From positions 683,791-747,790 of the forward strand of contig JAREIK010002964.1 in assembly GCA_029783825.1 (NCBI GenBank): DNA of 64,000 nt. The letters are read 5' to 3'. Made by a program: the position numbers and the translations under genes. Shown one piece after another: positions 1 through 12,100 of this stretch. Numbering within the stretch: the first letter of the stretch is position 1; each line of letters opens with the position of its first letter. Origin of the DNA: Sapria himalayana (taxonomy: Eukaryota; Streptophyta; Magnoliopsida; Malpighiales; Rafflesiaceae). Below the pieces are notes generated by a model. It saw only the letters and a program-made list of their open reading frames with translations, ran no database searches and was not told the origin of the DNA.

Positions 1-36
1 AGAATGTAACAAAAAAACTTCCATTGAAACCCATAC

Positions 37-184
37 CCATTCAACTAGACTTTCATCTCCCAGAGGTTGAGTTGGATCAACAGGTTTTCGCCCGGTGACA
101 AGTTCGAGAAGTACTACTCCAAATGAAAACACATCAGACCTATCTGTTAGCTTTCCACTTGATGCATATTCTGGAGCCAGATAC
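37..184 (-). CDS. PERK exon 6: APE motif to subdomain IX-X
   Basis: A 148 bp exon with acceptor TTTCAG|GTATCTGG and donor GAATGG|GTATGG. The first base completes the Gly codon left open by exon 5, giving [20 protein letters not shown], then [20 protein letters not shown] and [13 protein letters not shown]. This is the classic PERK sequence after the activation loop. Bases 1-36 are the beginning of the next intron; the remaining exons (ARPLL onward) are beyond the window. Confidence 0.93.
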
Positions 185-3100
185 CTGAAACAAAACATAA
201 TCATTCATCATTATGTGGTAAGTATTTGAGATCATGTATTGATGTGATCAGATGTATTTTCGTTCAAGAATAGTAATTCTCAATTTTGAGATCCATCAAA
301 TACAATCGCTCAAAACGGAAGTCATGTACAGTAAGTACAACAAAATTAATTTGTCAACAAAGTTTATTACAGGATGTGGTGTTGTGACATGCTTAAATGC
401 TACAGATACTCCTATAAATATTCTCTATAGTGCAAGTATAAAATATTATATATATATATATATATATATAATTATATATATATAATATTATAAATGTGTG
501 TGTGCGTGTGTGTGTGTCAAAAATAATATAAATACCCCTTGGGCTAATTACTAATACATTAATATCGTGGACCAAGAACTCGGAGAGAATCAAATTTTAA
601 AAAATCTCACAACTTGGTAAAAATATCCAAAATTAATTCATCCTATGAGCATGCAAATGTTAATAATTTTGTTTTTATAAAAAAATCATCCTAATAAACA
701 AAGTGAACCAAATATCCTTATTTATACAACCAGATAATATAATTGATTAATGCAACCAAAACACTATCCATAAAATACATAAAAATAATTAAAATGCAAG
801 TTCAACACTCAATATTCCCTCAAATTACCCTCTGTGTGTGTGTGTGTAAAACTTAAGAGGAAAAAAAATGCATTTGCCTAATAATCTGTGTAAATATTTG
901 CTAGTTGATTTGAAAAAGAAATAATTATAAAAATCAATTCATCTTAAATAATAAACAATATAATGTTATCTCTAATAAAATGATAATCAAGATAAATATC
1001 AAATTGTCGCGAAGAAACTATATAAATATCAAATTATCGCAAAGAAACTATATAAATATCAAATTGTCGCAAAGATAAATGTCAAATCATCTGAAATAAC
1101 AAAAACATGACTTTATATTATGTTTTTGCACTAAAATAAGAAAATGATGACTTATTTTACTTTCACAAATTTTCTTAGAAAATAAGAATAATGAATAAAA
1201 ACTAAACCAAATTATAATCAAATTTTCTAATTTCTCAGAAAAATATAATAATAAATAATAAATCTCATTATTATGCAAGTTATAATAAATACAAACTGAA
1301 CCATATCCTAGAAATTTTTTTCCCATTAAAGTATGTGAAGAATAACCACATAAATATATCAAAAAGAATGTAATAGATATATAATTATAATGATAAAATA
1401 TGACATATATGATTTCAAATGAAATCAGATAGTCAGACTTTCTAAAAATCTTCTCATATCTAATAAAATCATTAACAAAATATATGCACCAACTGCAATT
1501 GTGATTATATATGAAACACATATATTCATCGGAGGCAACCTTGTTCCAAAGAGTTTACAAGCCTCCAAAACTATTCATATGAAATTGTGATTATATAAAC
1601 TCCTTGAGTCAATTAATCATCAACTCATCATCTTAGATACTGTGCCAAATAAAAATTGTAGCAAACTAACCTCTCAAAAATAAATTGATCCAATATAATA
1701 CATTTCACAATTTACTAACTGAAATCATGTCAATTCGTGCACAAATAATTGACAAAAACTCCATAATTCACTTATCCCCCCAATCAGGCATTAAGTTAAT
1801 TTATCCTTTAATCAAAATCAATCTTTAAATTAAATAAATATATATCAATTATTTGAATATGTTTAAGACCAAACTCAACGGTGAATATAATAGATACACA
1901 CACACACACACAATAATTTACATCTCCCATACATACATATATATCAATTTACATCACTAATTTATATTAGTAAATAAAATTTTGATAATTAAAATATTGA
2001 AGACACCTCTCCAATCACAAGGCATGGCGCCATGGCATGATTATACAGCATGCATGCAGTTCATCAAATATAGGTGTTTCAAGTTTACTTGAATATACTT
2101 GATTTAAAAATCAATTTTTTTTACTATTTATGTGAGAAAATATGCATTTCATAAAAAAATCATACAAACTCTACCATAATAATGTACAACAAGAATATTC
2201 TACAAATACACATAAACTGAATTGATATAATTCACATGTTGATGTTCAAATCAACAAGATAATATAAAAAATAATCATAAATAATAATATATTACTAAAT
2301 TAGTGCATAAACATTTAAAATATCAAACTTTGAGAAAAGAAATGCGAGTTAAGAACTATTTAAGACCTACATAAAGATATCATATGTATGATCCATTATA
2401 AGAACATAGGTTATAACAATAATGTCATTAATTTTTTTATAGAAAAAAATAATAATTTATCTTTATATGTTTTGTATGCTCATAAAATACTAAGTTACAA
2501 AATATATATCTCACAAGATTATTATCATAGAAGACAAATAAAAATTAGTGAGTGGGTACTCACTAAAAAAAATGATCACAAATCTCAAAATTATCAAAAA
2601 AATATCCAGCAAGTAATTATCAATTTACTAGATCTCATAATTACCAAATATTTCTTATTTTTTTATAAAATAAAATTATTTTCAAGAAAAATATAAAATT
2701 TTATAATCACCTTATTTTAATATAAGATCGCAACCAACTCAGATTTTTAAAATCAGCTAGCTAAAAAATATCAGTCACTGAAAGAGATACCAAAAATCAA
2801 AAATTTTTACATAAATATCAATATGAGAATTGCATCCAAATAAGTATGTCATGAAGAATCATAGAAATATTTAACTATGTCAATTCTATAAGTTATATTT
2901 AATCTAATAATAATCAAATAACTTATATTTCTTTAGAACCATTCATTTATAATTGTGATTGAAGAAATTCTTTGAGTTAGTAATTTCTAACTAATTTTCT
3001 CTCATAATAAGGATCACATTTCATATACACAATCAACGAGAAAAACTTACCATACTCAAAAAAAAAAAAAAAAATTAATTTATAACAAACTACAAAAATT

Positions 3101-6100
3101 AAAATAGATGAATGTCAATAAAAATCTCACAAATTATGTTCTTAATTACTTAAACTTATATAATATATTCTACAAACTACAAACAAAATCTAATTGTATT
3201 ATACTAAAATTAGATGAAAACACTATATATAGCTTTTCATCAAGGTCACGATTGAGAAAGATATTTGTTGTCTAACAAATATATCTTTCTGCAATATTTT
3301 AAATATCTATACCAAGATAATATTGATCATTCGAGATAGAGTATCTTACTACACAAATTGCTTTTTGTGTATAACAATGTCAACATATACACAATAAGCG
3401 AGATAAACTAAATAATTGAACTCGTCCAAAAAAATAATAATTAATTTGCAACACACCTATATAAACCAAAAAGTATGAAGCTCATAAAAGATTTGTAATT
3501 CAAGTACTCAATGACTATTTCAAGACATACAATATCTTTAACAATATACAAATTAAAACTAATTTTACTACTCATAACTATAGTAGTTGCTCCATTTATA
3601 CTTATTCCTTAAGATAAACATATTTTTTTCATGATTAATTAGTTTGTCCATAATCAATGAGAAGCTTTCAATATCATAAATATTCATAAAAATCATCTTA
3701 ATCACTTGGAAAATAATATTATAATAATTCACTCCAAAAGTTTGAGTAAACACCCATACAACAAATTTCATCTTCAAACAAACTAAATTTCAATATGGAT
3801 CAGTTTTCACAATAAATACTCATTTGCAATTAACAACAAATCTTATCAAAGATCAATATATTAATTCATAAATTTTATTAGAATAAAGAGCATTTATCTC
3901 TTCCAACATTATTTGTATCATCCTAATTAAATGATATTTCAGAAGAAAACTTATCTATCCTAATATCATTAAGAAAAAAAAATAAAAAAAAATTATATGA
4001 GAACAATAATATATGTAAAATAGAATATTGAATACTATTCTATTTATTTTGAATATCAACTAAAAGATCAAAATTAGAAAAAAAAAGAATTAGAATATTA
4101 AATACATGTAAAATCTTGAGAGATGCTCATCCACTCTGAATAGGCTACAAAAATCCTCTTCTCCTAAGATACATTCTAAGTTTTAAATGTTCAAGTCTTC
4201 TCATTTCCAATTTGTCATGAGTTGGGATCAAGATAAATTGAAAAAAAACCAGCTTGATCAGACCTGAGAGAGATTCCACATCCAAAGAAATATCATTTTT
4301 TACAAAATTAATATATTTTATGAATTCTGATACATATGATGACTCCATATGAGTCATCATGATGTAAACAAATAAATTAAAATATAGCGAAGTGAATTTC
4401 CAATTAAGTAATAAAAAATAATAAATTCAAATATATTAAATAAATCGTTACTCTATCTAGACTCATTAAAGAATGAGTCATGTTAAAAAAAATAATAGTA
4501 TTACTAACTAATAGTATATCAATATCAAAGAAATAACACTTAAATCTTTTTACATACTAGAGAAATTAAGAAAAAGTATAGTTTATTATCCTATGTAGTA
4601 TTTTTTCTAATGCACAGAAAAGATTACAAACAAAATAAATATTTCACAAAATTTTAAGAAGTGGGAAAATAAATTTTTCAAGTACAAAATTTAAAAAGAA
4701 ACACACACCAAGAAAAAACAAAAAACTAATTAGAAAATGATGAAAATATTATTTTCTAATAAATATTTTTGAAACATTTTTAATAATAAGTATCAAATTA
4801 TTACAATCAAATATTTATTTTTTTTTTCAGCAATCTCATTCTATAAGATAAACCAACACATGAAATATGATATATTATCTTTTGAATATCAACTAAAAGA
4901 TCAAAATTAAAAAAAATTAGAATATAAAATACATGTAAAATCTTGAGATATACTCATCCTCTTTGAATAGGCTGCGAAAATCCCCTTCTCCTAAGATGCA
5001 TTCTAAGTTTTGAATGTTCAAGTATTCTCATTTCCATTTTTTCATGAGTTGGGATCAAAATAAATTGAAAAAAAAATAATTTGACTAGACTCGAAAGAAA
5101 TTCCACATCCAATAAAATATCATTCTTTCCAAAATTAATATATTTTATGAATCCTGATACATATGAGGACTCCATATGAGTCATCATGATGTAAAAAAAT
5201 AAATTCAAATATAGCAAAGTGAAATTCTAATTAAGTAGCAAAAAATAATAAATTCAAATGAATCAAATAAATCGTTACTCTATCTAGATTCATTAAAGAA
5301 TGAATCATGTTTTAAAAAATAATAGTATTACTAACCTAAGAAGCCCGAACACGAACATGAGGATACGACACAGCAGAATATGGGGACATGACAAATTCTA
5401 AAAAATTAAGATACAGAAACGACTAGGATACGACATAATAAAAAAAATAACGCTCTCAACTTTCTAGAAAGAGAAACTTTTTCTAGAAAGAGAAAGTGCA
5501 AATTTTGAGGAAGAAGAAGCAGATTTCAAGGTCTTTTTTAAGGAAATGGATTACTTAGAGAATAAAAAATCCTTTTCCAATTTTTTTAAAAAAACCACGC
5601 GCACAGTGTCATCCTCTTCGGACACTCACGCAAATTTTATCGAGGATCCCTCGATATTGTTCTCTCCCGAAGACCTACAGAAGCTAACCGAGCCTCACAA
5701 ATACTCTCTCGCTGGCAAATTTTCGCATGGGCATCCTCGCATGGAAGATATTCGTGCATTCTTCGATTCCTTGAAGCTTAAAATGCTTATTAAGATTGGT
5801 TTAATCGACAACAAACATATCCTGCTACAATTGTATTCCGAAGAGGATTTTCATAGAATTTGGTTGCGAAACATCTGGTACATCATGGGTTATCCCATGA
5901 GAACCTTCAAATGGACAGAGAGCTTCTCCACGAAGGAAGAATCGTCGGTAGCTCCGGTATGGTTCCTGTTTCCCTTGCTACCGATTCATTTTTTTGACAA
6001 ATATGCTCTGCATCGTATTGCTTGCTCTATTGGTTCTCCTCTTCTCTTGGATGGTGCTACTGCTACACTTTCCAGACCAAGTGTAGCACGTATCTGCATT

Positions 6101-9100
6101 GAAACTGACCTACAGAAGCCAATTCCTTCACGAATTTGGATAGGAAGCACAAATGGTGGAGGTTTCTGGCAGCAAGTTGTTCTAGAAAACCTCCCAAATT
6201 ATTGTTCTTGTTGCAGGAAAATGAGCCATGGAATTGATGTTTGCTTAGTTAAAAAACGAAGGAAGGAAAACAAGCTAATGAGGGAGGACAGATTCATGGC
6301 AGCTGGAAGGGGGGGGGGGGGGAGAGATAGTGAGATATCAAAAAAAACTCCAACAATCTGTTCACTTTGAAGAACAGAAAAATGATGGAAATGAAACAAA
6401 ACTAATTGAATACAATAAAATGAATGTCCTTCCTTTATATGATTGTTTTTCATATAAACTCTTGTTCTTCTGTTTAAATCTGATATTTTTTTTATCAGAT
6501 TTGTTAGCTACTCTTTCCCCTGGTGAAAAAGTAGCTGGTGAAGAAGCCACCTTTAAACGGCATTGATTGAATCGGACTGTCTCGGGGGAGGTAAAAGGGA
6601 AGATTGTTCGGCTGGTGAGGCCTTCAAAGGAGGGAGGAGGAACATCTGATGGTGAGGAAACTCGAGTAGGTAGCATTCACTCCCGGTTCTATACCCGCAT
6701 CAAATCCAGGTCAAAGGGCAGCGAGGGTGTAAAGTAAATAGTTCCATTCTTCGGGTTCGGGGGAAGCAAGCAAAGCTAGCCCCGGATCGGAGGGGGAAAT
6801 AGTGTTGTAACCGAAATAGACTACCGAACAAGTGTGGGGAAGAATCTCGCCAAAGGTTCCATTTCTGATTCCTCTCCAACGGTTAATTCAAGAGATTATA
6901 TTATCTTTTACGCCAGGTGAGACCGAGAACTCGATTGCGGGTGAAGCCTTAGTTGTCGCTGGTGGTGGAGGAACGGCTTTTAGTGGGCCAGTAAACGGCG
7001 AATCTTAGGAGATTGAAGATTGAGAAACCTTTCTCGAGCAGGTAGAATTAGCAACCATAAAAACCTCTCTTTTTCTTATGGAAGATCGATTTACCCAGAA
7101 GAAGTCTTAGCCTATGCCTTTGTCTTTCGATGATCAGACCAAAGCCTAATTCCGATAAAAAAAAGGGAGCAATTCCCCCAGAAAGAGTAGTAGTGACCCG
7201 CAGGTCATAAGCTGGTAACCAGTGGAAGAGCAAAAACTGAAGGCTTACGAACTACTTCAGTGAACCTAAAGCACCAGCAAAGGAAATTCTCAAATTCTTC
7301 CCGCCGCGAAGAGTAGTAAGAACTAGATTATTCATCCAACTCAGACCGATTTTACTTATACACGAAGAAAATGGGAACTAGGCTTCAAAGGCAGACTAGA
7401 CAGGAAGTAGAGCTAGCTAACCTTTCGAGAGGAAGGAAATCTAGCAGAAGGGAACTTATGAACCAAGGGTAGCAATTCCTATTGAAGATATATTTTCTGC
7501 TATTCCACCCATTTATTCCTTCTACTATTCGGGCTTAAGCGGGTGGGACTAGAAAACTCTTTCGCCTTAGAAAAAGCAGTGGGTGCATGTGAGTATAATC
7601 TCTATCAGAAAGGACTACAAGCACGGGTTAAGCAATCGCCTATGGAACTTTTATTTGGTCTTCCATATCCTCGGATTAAGAGTCGAGTGAGTATCCCCGT
7701 CTACTTTGTCTCGCTCCTAGGATTTTAGGTTACGGAAGTGGTGGCTATGAATAGACCTACGCTTGATAAGCCTAGCGATCTCAGTATAAATAGTGGAAGA
7801 AATCCCTTTCTTTTTTTCAGCCCTTTCTGTGTTGTGCTTCATCTTTCCCTTTTTACGGTGATCCCAGTCATGCTCTTTTGAATGAGAATAGACCATTCGT
7901 TAGACCTTAGAACGAAAGAGTAGTCCCGAGAAGACAGTCTCCCTATAAGGAAGTGTAGCGAACTCGTAATACCGCTCCGTGGGTACAAACGGAAAGCGCT
8001 AAGCTATGCCAATTGCAGTTCCTCTGAAGGAAGTCCCTTTTCGGATAGAACCTTTGAAAGCAGATGTGCCGATCTCATCAAGTCAGTTGTTCAATCAGCT
8101 CTACTTCTTCTACTTGGTCACGGGATAGGAGATGCAATCCGATCCACTTCTTTTTTCATTCAAGAGAGGAGATCAGCTCGACCTATTTCAAGAGCTTGTG
8201 CGGGTTGTTCGCCTTAGGTTCATCTTTCTTTCATCAGACTTGGAGGCCGAGCGCCAAGGCTATAAAGCCGGTTGCAGATTATGATTGCCTGATGGAAGTC
8301 CGGGTTTCCGCTAGCCCATTTTCGTTGTCGGCTAGTAGGTTAGGTGTCAGAGATTGGGCATGGGGATAGAGCCAGAGTTGTAGGAATGAGGAAAGACCCC
8401 AAACGCTATGCATTCAACCAATGGGACTAAAGCCTTTATATACTCCAATAGTTCGCCTAGTGGGTTTAGATACTCCAAGCCTTGGTCTAGTCCTTGCGAG
8501 TCTTATACCATAGGCTAAGGAGATAGACCTATTGATATGTATTCAACCTACCCGCTTCTCTTATAGAGCTTACTTGGTCGCCCCTACTCTATTGACCAGA
8601 GATGACATGACTCCTTACGCATGAACTCTGTCGACTAGAGTACCAATAGAAGAAAAGACGACCCTATGCTCTCATTTATGGGCTTTCACGAGCATAGATA
8701 GGGATTTCTATCGCTGTAAGGAATGGATTCATGACCCTTCTTCATCGCATCGGCTTTATTCTCCTACTTATACTTATTGGGTTTATCGGTCTTAAATACT
8801 TAAATAGGTCGATGACTACGACTGTTTGGCATACTCCACAACAAGGTGTTGATCACCTTCGTACTCAGCTTTATATCCATATATTTAACCACCTTCTTAG
8901 GGCTAAAGAGTTCGAAAGTGGACCAGGAATTGACCGGAAACACTAGTACTATATGCCTCGACCACAACTTGCTGTGGTATTGGGCATGGGAATAGAACCA
9001 GAATCTAAAGTTGAACAAAGACCTTTATTTAGCGTATTGGCTTGTTCAAGGCAAGGTACCAAATGAGAAGCTGCACTTCCACTGCAATGCAAGGGCTCTT

Positions 9101-12100
9101 CACACAAGACGGTTGGGCTTACCCAAGGGATCAATCAACTGGGACTTATCCCTCTTGCTCTCTTCTCATTCAACTGTTTTTGAAATAGGCACAAAGATTG
9201 CACACGCGGGTGCTAGTATAAATGCTGCACCTCTCCTCCGACGAACTTTTGATGCCGATGCTGTCTATGTTGTTTCTTTGGTTACCTTTCCCCGTTCCAC
9301 GGTGGGCTAGCCTCAATATAGATTCTCTTGCCACTGTAGTGAGAAATTGGATAGGCTTTCACGCCAATTCAGTCCTAGTAAACAACGACTTCGATAAAAG
9401 GGCAGCAAAAAAACAAACCTAAACAAAGAAGAAGCGCCCTTCAAGCTTAGCCCGCTCACTCCTTCCCTTTGGGAACCTGCAAGCCGCGTGCAATCCATTT
9501 TATTGGGGGTTGAGTTTTGTTCTATTCCGCTCGTCAGCACGGGTCCTATATATATGAAAAAGCGCAGGAATACAACTCTCAATGGCCATATATATGCTGG
9601 ATCTGCCTGGAAATGTTTACTTCATTGTAAGCCGCACGGAAAAGCTGGTTTCATTCCTCTTCCTTCCGTGTCGTTCCGGTCTCTCTTTATTCTTTCAACC
9701 ATGGATTTCCCATCATTGCTCCACAATGCTCTTTCCAGGAGGTTCTCTTCCCCTCCGAAGTTACCCGTGAATCTCCCCTTCAAATCTGACCACCGAACTG
9801 ACCTTCCGCACTCTTCGAAACATTTTCCGATGGTAGTTTTCAATCTCGTTTGAGTAGGTGAGAAGTATCAGGCTTTCATCCAATTTGTTGTGGATTGGAT
9901 AAACCAGCAAGTAGGGTCTTGCCTAGGTTGAACATGCAACTAAAGGGCATAGCTATGTAAACACAAGGTTTGCTCCAGCAGAAGGATGGTCCCAAACCCA
10001 TTTGACCTACCGTTAGCTTTGCTAAAGCAGTACTCCCAGGGTAAGGACAGGTGGAAGCCCTCACCGATGTGAGTGACTGGACACCACATCTCGTCCCAAC
10101 GGAGCGAAGGCCTCCTCAGCGCGAAATCCTGACATTAACAATTAAGAAGCAAGGGGGCGGAGCCTTTACCAGTCCCAGAAAGGCCTTGGGCGAGCATCTC
10201 TATGGACTTCATCTCAGCCTTACCCAAGGTAGGGGTCCGGTTGTGGTGGATCCCAAGTATGCTACCTTGCAGCTTCCTCCCTTGAAAGAAGGACGAGTGG
10301 AACGATAAGGCTTATACCGAGCAGGACTCTTGCATGACTGGTTGCATGCTTTACTGATATGGTCTCTTGTCATTCTATCCGGATCTTTGTCTTGATCTTG
10401 CTTTCGCTACTAGATTGACTGAGTCTGCTGACTTGGACTAAAGCTAGTACAAAGCCCTCTTTAGGTATGTATTGCAATGAGCTACAATTGGGGATTTAAA
10501 CAATTTAGGAGAGAGCACCATTTCTATCCTATTTCAAAGGGGGTAGGAGGGTGACTGACTATTGAGGTTGACTAGGCCCTTAGAAGCTCCTATTTTTTCT
10601 TGCTTCTGTTGTCCTAGCATGCCTTGTGATGTCTTTGTCTAAGTTGGGTAAGTCGGAGTCAGCCTTCCAACTTTCTTAGGAGCGAGGGGAAGCTCTTCCT
10701 CTTATGGAAGAGGGAGTCCACCGACCTAGCTTAGAAAGTCTTTGGCTCATCTGATAGTCTCCGTCACGAAAGCCAGTAGAAGGTAGAACTCCACACCTCT
10801 ACTAGGAAGCCTTCTATGAGATGAGGGCTCTTCAGTAAGAAGGTCCAGTTCCTCTATCTCTATCTCTTTCGGCTAAGGTCTTTATTAGCTAGGTGAGCGG
10901 GAGCTTAACTTGAAGCTTTTTGCTGAGTTGCTAGTTTTAAGTAAGGAGCGGGAGCATCAGTCTTCTCCTTCGCTCGATTGATTGAATCAGCTACCTCTAC
11001 TAAAGCTACTGGCAAGTCTTCTTTGTCTCTGTCGGGCTAGTGAGGTAGAATTGGTCATCTACCACATCGAATTCTTCTAGGAGGAGGACCATTCCTAGCC
11101 TCTTAAAAGGTTTGTAGGAGCATCTTCGTGAGCATGACTAATTGTAGGTACCAATGGGAATTCTGAGGCTTTCCTCGATGAGGGCTCTTCAGTAATGGAT
11201 GATCCTCCTTAGTCTTATGGTGGTTGAGTCTCAGTTGAATGGAGGGCTCAGAATTGAAGTTCAAGTCCATATGTGTAAGATGTGTTGTTGATGTGAATTG
11301 TATTGATTTCCTTTCTGGTGAGAATGTCTTCCTTATTTTCTGATGACTGCTTTGTTCTAAGGTTTGTTTATGAGTTTGTTGGTTTGGCTCTCTGTTATGT
11401 GGTGTGAGAGTCTATTCGAACTGGTTGTTCAATGTTCTTCTTTCAGTTTGCTGTCTTGAATCTCCTTTTCCGTCTCGCTTTCTCTCTCTCAGAGGTGGCA
11501 CCCCACTCTTTAGGGCTGGTGCAGCCTTCGATGAGCGCTATGCTGTCAGAGTTTTAGGATAGAGGTCAAGTAGTAGCATTGGTTCACGCCCACTGCCAAT
11601 CAATCTATCAATCAATCCGCAGGAATCAAGGAAGTCCTGATCAAAGGCACTGCTTCGCTGAAACTTAGCCACCTCCATTTGAAGCAACTTTGGTAAGCAT
11701 CCAACATGCGATAGGGGAAAGGATAGGCCTATGAATTCACTTTCCCAGTTGGGACTTTTGCTATTCTCGCTATTCTGAACGACGTATGGGATTCCTTTCC
11801 CACCATGCACACACCATGCTCAATCTTCACTTTGTCTTGTTGGTGTGATGAAGTCTACCGCACTGTAGAGAAGAGGGTGTAGGGGCATCCGAAGAAGCAG
11901 ACGCATCAGTTTCATCATTACGGTAATTGACGGATTTCAATGAAAAACTACAATGGAGATTTGATCCTTAATAAGCCAAACAAGCAAGCGAAAGCACACA
12001 AGCAAGGGTAAGGGTGCGAAAACGAAGGGGTAGAAAATCCATTCCTATGGAACCTGCTCAACTAAAGCATAATAAATCTGCCTTGGAAGAATACATAGAT

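Noticed and set aside
1..190. Kinase-like exon at the left edge as a separate gene
   Set aside because: Its phase and sequence complete the GTFG-YLAPE junction of the PERK exons at 40 kb on the same strand; one gene with a giant intron is simpler.
5546..6370. DUF4283/zinc-knuckle protein as a domesticated host gene
   Set aside because: It lies directly upstream of a matching LINE ORF1 tail and ORF2, and its frame is broken by a G run; it is LINE ORF1.
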